From positions 1-21,175 of IMG/VR virus record IMGVR_UViG_3300025941_000013: 21,175 nt of DNA, one strand, 5' to 3'. Within the stretch, counting starts at the first letter, position 1, and every line of letters starts with the position of its first letter. Below the pieces are notes generated by a model that saw only the letters and a list, made by a program, of their open reading frames with translations, had not been told where the DNA came from and did no database searches. Of this stretch, positions 6,261-13,201 are shown piece by piece. Source of the stretch: a virus. Made by a program: the position numbers and the translations under genes.

Positions 6261-8023
6261 CAGCGGCCACTCCGAAGGAGCTCTAGGCGCCGGAACCCGT
6301 ACGCCACCGACGCCGCATCGACGGTCTGCGCGGCGATCGTCAGGTGGTAGTGGCCGCCGTGCTCGGCCACGATCTCGCGCAGCAGCGCCTCGGGCGCCAC
6401 GATCTCGCGCCCGGCCTCGCCGCCCACGAACAGCGTCGGCCGGTTCAGCACGCCGCCCTTGGCCAGCGTCGGCAGGTCGGGGAAGTTGATCGACTGGCCG
6501 CCGAACGTGAACTTGGGGATATCGACGCCCAGGTGCGAGCCGCCGCCGACGGTGAACTTGGGCACGTGAAAGACGATCCCGTTCCAGGCCCGGATGACCG
6601 CGTTGATCGGATCCTTGATCGCGCTGGCGACCTTGCCCGCCTCGCGGCCAACGGCGTGCACCAGGCTGGAGATCTTGCCCGGGATGGCACCGATCGCGTC
6701 GCCGACGGCGCGCAGCGCGTCCTTGGCGCCGTCGGTGATCGCGTCCTTGATCGCGCCGCCCAGCCGGGCGGCCTGCACCCCGACGCTGTGCACCAGGCCG
6801 GAGATCTTGGAAGGGATCTGCCCGAGCGCGCCGCCGATCGCCTGGACGGCGCTGGCCACGGCCGCCTTGATCGCGTTCCAGGCGGCGCTGGTGGCGGCCT
6901 TGATCGCCGTCCACGCGGCGCTCAGGACGGTCTTCCACACCGTCACTTCGAACCGCAGCAGCGCCGTGATCAGCTTGACCACGTTCGCCACCACCGCCTT
7001 GGCCGCCGCCCAGGCGGCGCTCCAGTCGCCGCGCAGCAGCGCGGTGACCAGCTTGACCACGTTGGTGATCACCGCGACCGCGGCCTGCAGGACGGGGATG
7101 ATCGCCAGCACCACCGGCCGGATCCGCGGCCAGGCGTGCACGATCACGTCCACGATCTCGAGGAACAGCTGCGCCAGCGCGACCAGCAGCGGCTTGACCG
7201 TCTCCACCACCTTGGAGATCACCTGCGAGATCTCGGGCCAGTGGTCGCGGATGAACGACACCACCGCCAGCAGCGCCGGGATCAGCTTGGCGACCAGCTC
7301 GCCCGCGAAGTTGTTGAACGACTGCTTGGCAATGTTGATCATCCCGGGAAGCGTCTTTCCAGCGGCCTCGGCGGCGCCGCCGTAGCGCTTCTCCACCTCG
7401 CCCAGGATGATCTTCTGCGCGCCCGCCACGTCGCCCGCGGCGGTCATCGCCTTGATCTGCTTCTGTTGGGCGTCGGTGAACGTGACGCCCAGCTTGGTCA
7501 GCTTGGTCAGGCCCTTGGCGGGATCGTTCAGGGCCTTGCCCAGCACCTTGGCGGCGGCGGCCGGGTCGGTGCCCATGCGGGCGGCCATGTCGGTCATCGC
7601 CTTGGTGGTGCGATCGAACACGTCATTGCCCGCGCCCGCCTCGTTGCGGATCTTGGTGAACTGCAGCAGCAGGTTCTCGCCCGAGGCGATCGCCTCGTCG
7701 TCGATCCCGGACTTGCGCATCAGCGACTCGGCCAGGTCGCCCACGTGGTCGGCCGAGACGCCCGCCACCTGGCCGGTGGACTTGATCACGGCATTGGTCT
7801 GCGCGGCCACCTGGGAGGCTTCCTGGTACTCATCGATGCCGACCTTGAGGGTGGCGACGACAGCGCCGATCCCGGCCGCTCCAGCGCCCAGCGCGGCGGC
7901 CTTGCCCATGGACTTGAACGCCGATCCCATGCGGCTGCCGTGGGCCTCCACGTCCTTGGCGCCCTTGGCCAGGTCGGTGGTGTTGGCCAGGAACCGGACG
8001 ACGACGCTGGCGCCTCCCGCCAC
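6260..8023 (-). CDS. Tail tape measure protein
   Basis: A 587-aa protein. It starts MAGGASVVVRFLANTTDLAKGA, a usual opening of TMPs. Then come a Gly/Ala hydrophobic segment (AAALGAGAAGIGAVVATLKVG), a TMP core (GKALNDPAKGLTKLTKLGVTF, GAAEAAGKTLPGMINIAKQSFNNF) and long hydrophobic helices (about 240-340). An internal duplication (IPSKISGLVHSVG and IPGKISSLVHAVG, about 45 residues apart) follows, and the protein ends in a tip region with GGVLNRPTLFVGGEAGREIVAPE. At roughly 1.5 angstrom per residue it would set a tail of about 90 nm, short for a siphovirus. GTG start with GGAGG nine bases upstream, just after the second chaperone. Confidence 0.92.
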   Translation of the reverse strand: MAGGASVVVRFLANTTDLAKGAKDVEAHGSRMGSAFKSMGKAAALGAGAAGIGAVVATLKVGIDEYQEASQVAAQTNAVIKSTGQVAGVSADHVGDLAESLMRKSGIDDEAIASGENLLLQFTKIRNEAGAGNDVFDRTTKAMTDMAARMGTDPAAAAKVLGKALNDPAKGLTKLTKLGVTFTDAQQKQIKAMTAAGDVAGAQKIILGEVEKRYGGAAEAAGKTLPGMINIAKQSFNNFAGELVAKLIPALLAVVSFIRDHWPEISQVISKVVETVKPLLVALAQLFLEIVDVIVHAWPRIRPVVLAIIPVLQAAVAVITNVVKLVTALLRGDWSAAWAAAKAVVANVVKLITALLRFEVTVWKTVLSAAWTAIKAATSAAWNAIKAAVASAVQAIGGALGQIPSKISGLVHSVGVQAARLGGAIKDAITDGAKDALRAVGDAIGAIPGKISSLVHAVGREAGKVASAIKDPINAVIRAWNGIVFHVPKFTVGGGSHLGVDIPKFTFGGQSINFPDLPTLAKGGVLNRPTLFVGGEAGREIVAPEALLREIVAEHGGHYHLTIAAQTVDAASVAYGFRRLELLRSGR

Positions 8024-8026
8024 GGG

Positions 8027-8170
8027 TCACCGCCTCCGGTTGGCGGCGCGGCGCTGCTCGGCCTGCTCACGCACCGCGTAGCGGGTCATCTCGTCGTACT
8101 CGGCGGGCGTCAGCTCGTCCACCTCGCGCGGGGTCATCGACCAAAACCGGCAGAAGTTGACCAGGCCCAC
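8027..8170 (-). CDS. Second tail assembly chaperone (gpT-like)
   Basis: A 47-aa frame lying between the first chaperone and the tape measure, as in the lambda G/T arrangement. The sequence FCRFWSMTPREVDELTPAEYDEMTRYAVREQAEQRR is the usual short acidic-helical type with a basic tail. It begins with GTG overlapping the TAG of the first chaperone by one base (TAGTG). It lies in the -1 frame relative to that gene. No clean slippery heptamer is visible in the last codons of the first frame, so stop-start reinitiation is the simpler reading, but a -1 fusion product cannot be excluded. Confidence 0.75.
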   Translation of the reverse strand: MGLVNFCRFWSMTPREVDELTPAEYDEMTRYAVREQAEQRRAANRRR

Positions 8171-8469
8171 TAGCGCCCGCCGTTCGAAGGGTCTACGGCC
8201 TCCGGCGTGAAGTCAGGCGCCACGTCGCCCGCCTCGTCCCAGCTGGGCGCGTAGCCGTTGCGGCGCAGCTGGATCCAGACCAGCGCCTGGATCCGGTCGG
8301 GCGCCGCGTCCAGGTCTTCGGCGTCGCCGCCGCCGAGCAGCTCGGACAGCGGCTGGCCGGTCTCGGCCTTGAGCTGCCGCATCTCGTTCGGCGTCAGCGA
8401 CATGGCCTGCGAGATCGCCACCGTGGCGGGCAGCGGTCGCAGCTCGGTCACCTTCTCGGGTGTGGCCAT
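8170..8469 (-). CDS. First tail assembly chaperone (gpG-like)
   Basis: A 99-aa acidic protein directly before the second chaperone and the tape measure, the conserved place for gpG. It reads MATPEKVTELRPLPATVAIS, then LTPNEMRQLKAETGQPLSELL, then RIQALVWIQLRRNGYAPSWDEAGDVAPDF. The last stretch (xWIQLRRxGxxxSWDEA) is common in actinophage chaperones. ATG start with GAGAGG five bases upstream. It overlaps the preceding gene by 22 bases. Its role would be to coat the tape measure and recruit the tail tube protein during assembly. Confidence 0.85.
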   Translation of the reverse strand: MATPEKVTELRPLPATVAISQAMSLTPNEMRQLKAETGQPLSELLGGGDAEDLDAAPDRIQALVWIQLRRNGYAPSWDEAGDVAPDFTPEAVDPSNGGR

Positions 8470-8864
8470 GGGAACCTCTCGATCTCGGTCTCGGTGAGTC
8501 GTTCGGCGAGGTCGCGGAACGCGGGCCGCTCGCGGCGCTGGGCGGGCACGAAGTAGCGGCCCCGCTTCACCTGCGGACGGCCGCGCGAGCCGCCGAACTC
8601 GATCCACCCGGCGTAGCGCAGGCCGCCGCCCATGGTGGCCTTGGCGCCCTCCCCGACGCCCGCTGCGGGCAGCGCCGAGATCGACCCGGCGAGCGCGCCG
8701 GACACGCGCGGCACGATCGACCGGGCCGACTCGCCGCCGTGCCGCGCCGAGGTCTCGGCGGCGCGGTCTCCGGCGGCGGTGACGCGGTGCGCGAACGCGG
8801 GCACGTCGTGGATCAGCTCGTCCAGGCCGACGATCTCCACGCGGGTGGTGTTGCGGCGGGCCAT
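8448..8864 (-). CDS. HK97 gp10-like head-tail or tail-completion protein
   Basis: A 138-aa basic protein. The N-terminus RVEIVGLDELIHDVPAF and the late motif GGLRYAGWIEFGG followed by GRYFVPAQ are the pattern of HK97-gp10-like proteins that help finish the head-tail joint. In the classical order this gene comes before the tail terminator and major tail gene. Here it follows the major tail gene, a local rearrangement. ATG start, no strong ribosome site, four bases after the previous stop, so translation is probably coupled. Confidence 0.65.
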   Translation of the reverse strand: MARRNTTRVEIVGLDELIHDVPAFAHRVTAAGDRAAETSARHGGESARSIVPRVSGALAGSISALPAAGVGEGAKATMGGGLRYAGWIEFGGSRGRPQVKRGRYFVPAQRRERPAFRDLAERLTETEIERFPWPHPRR

Positions 8865-8867
8865 CCG

Positions 8868-9401
8868 CTAGGCGGGCGCCGGTTCGGCGACCACGGCGCC
8901 CGGCTCGCCGGTGGTGGTCGGCTCGGTCGGCAGCTCGCTGTCGGGCGGCGCGGTGCCCGCCATCACGGTCAGCGGCGGCAGCGTGGTGATGGTCTTGCTG
9001 GGCGCGCCGACCACCGACCACTCCAGGTCGATCGTGGACTCGGCCCCGGCGTCGCCGTTGATCGGGCTGTACGGCTGCGGGATCACCTGGCCGTACCAGG
9101 CCGGGTTGGTGGCCGAGATCGCGTCGGCGGCGCGCGGGATGATCGCGAACGTCACTGGAACGCCCCCTTCCACGGCGGCGCTCAGGATCTCCTCGGTGGC
9201 GGCCGGATCGAACGACTGGTACAGCGTCGCGACCAGCGACCACTTGACCACGCCCGGGTAGTCCACCTCCCCGCACATCGTGGTCAGCGTGATCACCGAA
9301 ACGTCCGGCGTCAGCTCCAGGTGGTTCACCACGCAGGCCAGGCTGGCGCCGTCGATCTGCAGATCGGCGTTGTCCAGGATCAGTGGCTTGGGGATCGGCA
9401 A
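8868..9401 (-). CDS. Major tail protein
   Basis: A 177-aa tail tube subunit. Characteristic parts are LILDNADLQIDGASLACVVN near the start, ITLTTMCGEVDYPGVVKWSL (the usual Cys/Gly strand of actinophage tube proteins), and IDLEWSVVGAPSKT at about residue 125, followed by a Pro/Thr/Ala-rich C-terminal tail. The start is TTG, chosen because GAGGAGG lies eight bases upstream and the reading MPIPKPLILDN begins exactly there. It is the expected third-to-fourth gene after the connectors. The flexible C-terminus could be exposed on the tube. Confidence 0.8.
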   Translation of the reverse strand: MPIPKPLILDNADLQIDGASLACVVNHLELTPDVSVITLTTMCGEVDYPGVVKWSLVATLYQSFDPAATEEILSAAVEGGVPVTFAIIPRAADAISATNPAWYGQVIPQPYSPINGDAGAESTIDLEWSVVGAPSKTITTLPPLTVMAGTAPPDSELPTEPTTTGEPGAVVAEPAPA

Positions 9402-9404
9402 CGG

Positions 9405-9809
9405 TCAGTCCTCCTCGGTTGTCACGTGCACGCCGTAGACCAGGGCGGCGGCCAGGTAGTCCACGTTCCCGATCGCCCACGGCGCCGGTGCGCTCACGTC
9501 CGGCAGGCCCCAGCTGTAGGCGTCGGCGTGCAGGCGGCCGATGGCGTACGCCACCAGCAGCTCCAGGTCGGCCACGCCCTCGCCCGGCTCCAGCCGCGCG
9601 GCGACGCACAGCACCTGCAGCCGGGCGACGTACCGGCAGGTGCCGGACGGCTCCAGCCACGGCTCGGCCCAGCCGAGCATGATCGCGGGCGGATCCAGGC
9701 TGTCCACCAGGTTCACCAGCACCGCCGGGTCGGTGTCCAGCACCGGCGCCAGGGCGGCCGCTGCGGCCTCCCGGGCGCCGGTGATCGTGAGGGTGCCGGT
9801 GGCGCTCAC
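9405..9809 (-). CDS. Tail terminator-like protein
   Basis: A 134-aa protein between the head-tail adaptor and the major tail protein, the usual place of the tail terminator (gpU-like). The segment PPAIMLGWAEPWLEPSGTCRYVARLQVLCVAARLEPGEG, read here in parts (AIMLGWAEPWLEP, CRYVARLQVLCVAARL), is typical of actinophage terminator proteins. A helix follows (ADLELLVAYAIGRLHADAY), and the C-terminus is acidic. Start GTG overlaps the preceding TGA as GTGA. Confidence 0.65.
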   Translation of the reverse strand: MSATGTLTITGAREAAAAALAPVLDTDPAVLVNLVDSLDPPAIMLGWAEPWLEPSGTCRYVARLQVLCVAARLEPGEGVADLELLVAYAIGRLHADAYSWGLPDVSAPAPWAIGNVDYLAAALVYGVHVTTEED

Positions 9810-10135
9810 GCGATGCCCCACTGCTGCTTGAGCGGTGTCAGGGCGTAGGCGTGGCGGCTGAACCCGTCGCGGGGCGCGGTCAGGGTGCCGGTCTGGTCGA
9901 ACCCGATCACGCCGAACGCGGCCGCGTTGGACTTCCACCACTCCACCGCCCGCACGATGTTGACGCGGTTGGCCAGCGGGTCGCCGTCCACGATCGGGTC
10001 GCCGTCCAGGCGGTCGGTCTCATGGTCGATCTCGGCCGCGGCCGCGTCCAGGCACGCCTGCATCGCCGCCGTGTTGGCGGGCGTCAGCCGGACGTTCAGC
10101 GCGTCGGCCAGCTCCTCGGGGGTGGCGTACGCCAA
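9806..10135 (-). CDS. Head-tail adaptor (gp6/gp15-like connector)
   Basis: A 109-aa mostly helical protein: ATPEELADALNVRLTP, then AAMQACLDAAAAEIDHET, then VNIVRAVEWWKSNAAAFGVIGF. This helical bundle pattern is typical of HK97 gp6-like adaptors that sit on the portal ring. The start is TTG, with GGGAG eight bases upstream, and no better start lies downstream. The next gene overlaps its stop as GTGA. Adjacent genes (HeH protein, capsid on one side, terminator on the other) support the assignment. Confidence 0.8.
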   Translation of the reverse strand: MAYATPEELADALNVRLTPANTAAMQACLDAAAAEIDHETDRLDGDPIVDGDPLANRVNIVRAVEWWKSNAAAFGVIGFDQTGTLTAPRDGFSRHAYALTPLKQQWGIA

Positions 10136-10139
10136 CGGG

Positions 10140-10325
10140 TCAGCTCCCGGCCGCGTCGATCGCGGCCCGCACCTCGGCCTTGGTGGCGCTCGGATCGACG
10201 GTCACGCCGAGCTGCTGGGCGTGCTCCAGCAGCTCGGCCTTGGTCATCCCGTCCAGGTCGGTGGTAGCGGACTTGCCAGGATCGTAGTCTCCGGCCAGCA
10301 GCCGGTCGCGGTGCGGGGTCATCAC
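10140..10325 (-). CDS. HeH/SAP-like small head protein
   Basis: A 61-aa protein whose GTG start overlaps the capsid gene's TGA as GTGA; an ATG follows as the second codon. The C-terminal half, MTKAELLEHAQQLGVTV then SATKAEVRAAIDAAG, is a helix-extended-loop-helix (HeH/LEM or Rho-N-like) motif. This is often seen in small proteins encoded next to actinophage major capsid genes. Its exact role there is not settled: a head fibre or decoration component is possible. The N-terminal 25 residues are charged and probably disordered. Confidence 0.75.
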   Translation of the reverse strand: MMTPHRDRLLAGDYDPGKSATTDLDGMTKAELLEHAQQLGVTVDPSATKAEVRAAIDAAGS

Positions 10326-11563
10326 GCTGGCGGGGTCAGCTGGACGAACGCGCCGGGCAGCGCCACGACGGCGGCGAACGCGCCGATCACGCCCACCTCC
10401 AGGCCGCCGATCGACGGCTCCACGGCGCGCATCTCCACCGGCGCGCCGGGCGTCTCGGCGCACAGCAGCTTGGTGGAGTCGCCCACGATCGCGGTGTCGG
10501 CCGCGAACCCGTCGGAGACGATGAACCGCAGCCCGCCCATGTTGCCGGTGGCGTCGCCCAGCGATCCCGGCCCGACCGTCAGGAACACGGGATTCTCCAC
10601 CGCCACCAGGCCCAGCAGCTCGTACCCGGTCACGGCGTCCAGGTAGATCGCGTTGGCGCGGCCGCCCGCGGCCCGCACCTGCCCGGCGGCGGCCGCGATC
10701 GCGGCCATCCAGCCCGCCAGGTCGTCCGACGCGACGGTGCCGCCCGCGGCGGCGGCGGTGTCCACGACGGTGCAGGCGGCGCTCTCGGTCTGCTCGGCGT
10801 ACGCCTCGGCCATCAGATCGAAGAACAGCCGCAGCGCGTCCGGGCTAGACCAGTTGATGGTCTGCCAGGACAGGTTGCCCGCGCCCAGGTAGGTGTCGGC
10901 CACCTGCTCGCGCATGATCACGGTCATGTTCGAGTAGGCCGGGTTGGTCTTCTCCGTGACCTGCTTGGCGACGGTCGGCCGTCCGGTGATGGACGGCCAG
11001 GTGATCTTGCCGGAGGTCAGGCCGATCTGCCGCGAGCTGGCGACCACCGGCCGCGCGGTGTTGATCACTTCGAAGATCTGCGCGATGTGCTGGGCTGGGA
11101 TCAGGCCCGGCACGTCGCTGGTCAGGGTGTGCACCTGGGCGGCGCGCTCCAGCCGATCGGCGGCCCGCTGGCGCAGCTCGGGGCCGACGATCGCGCCGAT
11201 CCGATCCACGCGGGTGATCAGCGCATCGCGGGCGTACTGCGCGAACGATCGGTAGACCGGCTCGCCGCTGGGCGCGTCGCCGCGGTCGGCGGGCGCCTCG
11301 CCGCTACGGTCGGCCGGGGCGCCGATCGCGCGGGTGATCCGGGCGCGCTGCTCGCCGCTGCGGGCGCGGGTCTCCTCCAGCTCCAGCAGCTCCTCCACCT
11401 GCGGCTCCAGCTGGGTGGCGCGCTCGCGGTTGCGGCGCAGCAGCTCGCGCTCGGCCTCCGACGGGTCGCGCTCCTCCTCCTCGGCGCGCTGCAGGATCTG
11501 GTCGTTCGTGTCCAGCAGCTGCTCGCGCTCGGTCACGAGACGCTGCAGTACGACGTTCGGCAT
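10322..11563 (-). CDS. HK97-fold major capsid protein with N-terminal delta domain
   Basis: A 413-aa protein. Residues 1-90 are a charged coiled coil (LVTEREQLLDTNDQILQRAEEEER and QVEELLELEETRARSGEQRA, each continuous with the next), the scaffolding delta domain that the prohead protease removes. The remainder has the HK97 fold signs: IFEVINTARPVVASSRQ, ITWPSITGRPTVAKQVTEKT, the strand SNMTVIMREQVADTYLGAGN, WSSPDALRLFFDLMAEAYAEQ (spine helix) and a C-terminal EVGVIGAFAAVVALPGAFVQL. ATG 11563 was chosen because GGAGG lies ten bases upstream; a GTG three codons earlier would be too close to it. It is preceded by a 280-base gap. Confidence 0.92.
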   Translation of the reverse strand: MPNVVLQRLVTEREQLLDTNDQILQRAEEEERDPSEAERELLRRNRERATQLEPQVEELLELEETRARSGEQRARITRAIGAPADRSGEAPADRGDAPSGEPVYRSFAQYARDALITRVDRIGAIVGPELRQRAADRLERAAQVHTLTSDVPGLIPAQHIAQIFEVINTARPVVASSRQIGLTSGKITWPSITGRPTVAKQVTEKTNPAYSNMTVIMREQVADTYLGAGNLSWQTINWSSPDALRLFFDLMAEAYAEQTESAACTVVDTAAAAGGTVASDDLAGWMAAIAAAAGQVRAAGGRANAIYLDAVTGYELLGLVAVENPVFLTVGPGSLGDATGNMGGLRFIVSDGFAADTAIVGDSTKLLCAETPGAPVEMRAVEPSIGGLEVGVIGAFAAVVALPGAFVQLTPPA

Positions 11564-11572
11564 GACGGGCAC

Positions 11573-11852
11573 CCCTCCAGGGATCGACTCGGGATCCGGG
11601 GTGCCGCGATGCGCGGGGCGGCGCTAGTGGCCGGGTGGCGCGGTGCGGGGTGCCGTCGCCGCCAAGGCTAGCACCGTGGTGGGGCGCCGCGACGGGTGGC
11701 CATCGGCGCGGCCCGTGCCGCCCTGCGAGGTGCGGCCGGGAGGTGGTGGCGGCGGGCCTACTCGTCGCGGCCTGGTCAGCCTACAACGGCCGACGGCCGC
11801 CCAGGGTGCTGGACGGCCGACGGTTGGCCCCCGTCGTCGGTGCAGGGGGATG
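11573..11852. promoter_or_regulatory. 280-bp non-coding leader before the capsid gene
   Basis: This is the longest gap inside the structural operon. No minus-strand frame of good codon character crosses it. It contains two copies of ACGGCCGACGG (11786-11796 and 11813-11823) and a TAG-containing hexamer (TAGCCT on the minus strand near 11665) that could be a -10, without a clear -35. A capsid promoter, a leader RNA or a packaging site are all possible. I see no decisive signal. Confidence 0.4.
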
Positions 11853-12524
11853 CTACAGACCGGACAGCGTGGTGGGGCGGCGCTCCATCGGGAACCGTTG
11901 CGACTGTTCGATCAGCGCCAGCGCCTCGCTGTCGCGGTGCCCGCGGCCGTTCCCGTTGGCTGGGGCCACCTCCTCGTCGCCCTCCAGCTCCGCGAGCTGC
12001 CGGTCGATCTCCACGATCCGCAGCTCCAGCTCGGTCACCTTGGCCGGGTCGGGGTGCTGCTTGCGCTGCTGGACGCCCAGCCATCGGTGCGCGGTCGCGC
12101 GCTGGATCCGCAGGCTGCCCTCGCGGGTCATGTTCCGCTTGCCCGGCACGCCGCCGCGCCGGTTGCCGGTCTCGGCGCGGCTGGTCAGCGCAACGTCCGA
12201 CGGGTCTGCTAGGGGCGGCACCGCGCCGTCCACGTGGACGGGGCCGCCCTTGCGGATCGTGCGCGCCAGCTGCCGTAGCTTGGTCGCCACCCGGTCGCTG
12301 GTCTCGGCGTCACTCCACGGCCCGATCATGTCCACGTGCGGCGGCAGGTAGGCCAGCAGCGCGTAGTACGTGTCCCCGATCAGCTGGTCTCGCGCAGCTC
12401 GCGGGTTGATCGGCTCGGACGTGCGCCGCAGCGCGTCCAGCACGTTCAGGCCCGGCTCGGCCTCCACCAGCAGCGCCGCCGCCTCTAGGTTCAGGGCCAC
12501 GTCAGTCTGTGCGGCTGTGATCAC
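11853..12524 (-). CDS. 223-aa protein between protease and capsid genes
   Basis: I do not recognise the family. The protein begins MITAAQTDVALNLEAAALLV and has a helical first half (residues 40-95, with DTYYALLAYLPPHVDMIGPW). A basic loop follows (GNRRGGVPGKRNMTREGSLRI), then RATAHRWLG and a clear coiled coil (AKVTELELRIVEIDRQLAEL), then a polar C-terminus. The order HTH-like helix plus coiled coil could bind nucleic acid or be a scaffold partner, but the capsid protein already carries its own delta domain. GTG start with AGGAGG five bases upstream. This ribosome site lies in the loop of an inverted repeat, which suggests dosage control. Confidence 0.75.
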   Translation of the reverse strand: MITAAQTDVALNLEAAALLVEAEPGLNVLDALRRTSEPINPRAARDQLIGDTYYALLAYLPPHVDMIGPWSDAETSDRVATKLRQLARTIRKGGPVHVDGAVPPLADPSDVALTSRAETGNRRGGVPGKRNMTREGSLRIQRATAHRWLGVQQRKQHPDPAKVTELELRIVEIDRQLAELEGDEEVAPANGNGRGHRDSEALALIEQSQRFPMERRPTTLSGL

Positions 12525-12550
12525 TAGCACCTCCTCGCAGGAGTGATCAC
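12517..12550 (-). promoter_or_regulatory. Inverted repeat enclosing the ribosome site of the 223-aa gene
   Basis: Read on the minus strand, GTGATCACT (12550-12542) and AGTGATCAC (12525-12517) form a perfect 9-bp stem around a 16-nt loop. The loop holds AGGAGG, and the GTG start codon is part of the second arm. Each arm is also a GTGATCAC palindrome by itself. The structure could act in mRNA, controlling initiation, or in DNA as paired operator sites. Confidence 0.6.
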
Positions 12551-12586
12551 CAACGGGCACAGACCGTAGCACGCCGGTGTGACGCA

Positions 12587-13201
12587 CTACACGTCGATGC
12601 CGACCGCGCGCAGCCGGGCGTCCAGCGCCGAGGTGTCCGGCCGCGCGGCTTCCAGCCAGTCCGGGTCGGGGTCGGGCGTGCGCGACCGGCGGCCGGTCAC
12701 CTGGGCGCCCGCGTAGGCCGGTTCCGGCGTCAGCGACACCTCCACCAGGTGGCACCGCTCGCGGATCACGGCGCCGTCTCCGGCGCGCCGGTTGCGGCGC
12801 GCGAGATCCTGGAAGCCGACCGAGACGCCCTGCAGCAGGCCCTCGTCCACCAGCGTCAGCGCCTGGTCTCCGAACACGCCCGGCAGCACCCGCACCGAGC
12901 CGTCCAGGCCGCCGTCGCCCTCGGCGAACGACACGCCCCGGCCGATCCAGTCGGCCAGGCCCTGGCCGTGGTGGTAGCGCAGCTGTACCCGGTCGGGCGC
13001 CCGCACCGCTCGCGCGAACGCGCCGGGCGCGAACTGCTCCAGGTACGGCTCGCCGTCCGGCCGGTCGCGCACCGACGCGGTGACGTTGTAGGGCACCACC
13101 CGCAGATCCAGGATCCGGCCGACCGGGCCGCCGTCGGGCGCTGCCCGGACGTGCACGTCCTCCACCTGGAACACGCGATGCAAGATCGGCTGGTCAGGCA
13201 C
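12587..13201 (-). CDS. HK97-type prohead protease
   Basis: A 204-aa serine protease of the HK97 prohead type (U35 family). Likely catalytic residues are H77 or H78 in LRYHHGQGLA and S127 in QGVSVGF, with the conserved VEVSLTPEPAYAGAQV segment at 153-168. The front half shows RILDLRVVPYNVTASV and LEQFAPGAFARAV, also typical. It would cut the delta domain from the capsid protein and mature the head. GTG start overlaps the end of the portal gene by 8 bases. Length is normal. A 62-base gap with the inverted repeat separates it from the next gene. Confidence 0.92.
   Translation of the reverse strand: MPDQPILHRVFQVEDVHVRAAPDGGPVGRILDLRVVPYNVTASVRDRPDGEPYLEQFAPGAFARAVRAPDRVQLRYHHGQGLADWIGRGVSFAEGDGGLDGSVRVLPGVFGDQALTLVDEGLLQGVSVGFQDLARRNRRAGDGAVIRERCHLVEVSLTPEPAYAGAQVTGRRSRTPDPDPDWLEAARPDTSALDARLRAVGIDV

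Noticed and set aside
8170-8200. Programmed -1 slippery heptamer in the tail chaperone gene
   Set aside because: No XXXYYYZ heptamer in the right frame was found in the last codons; the CCCTTCG stretch does not allow proper re-pairing in the A site.
6344-9848. Two long plus-strand open frames (609 and 462 aa)
   Set aside because: They are mirror frames of the tape measure, chaperones and major tail genes, with the His/Arg/Gly/Asp-rich composition typical of antisense frames in GC-rich DNA.
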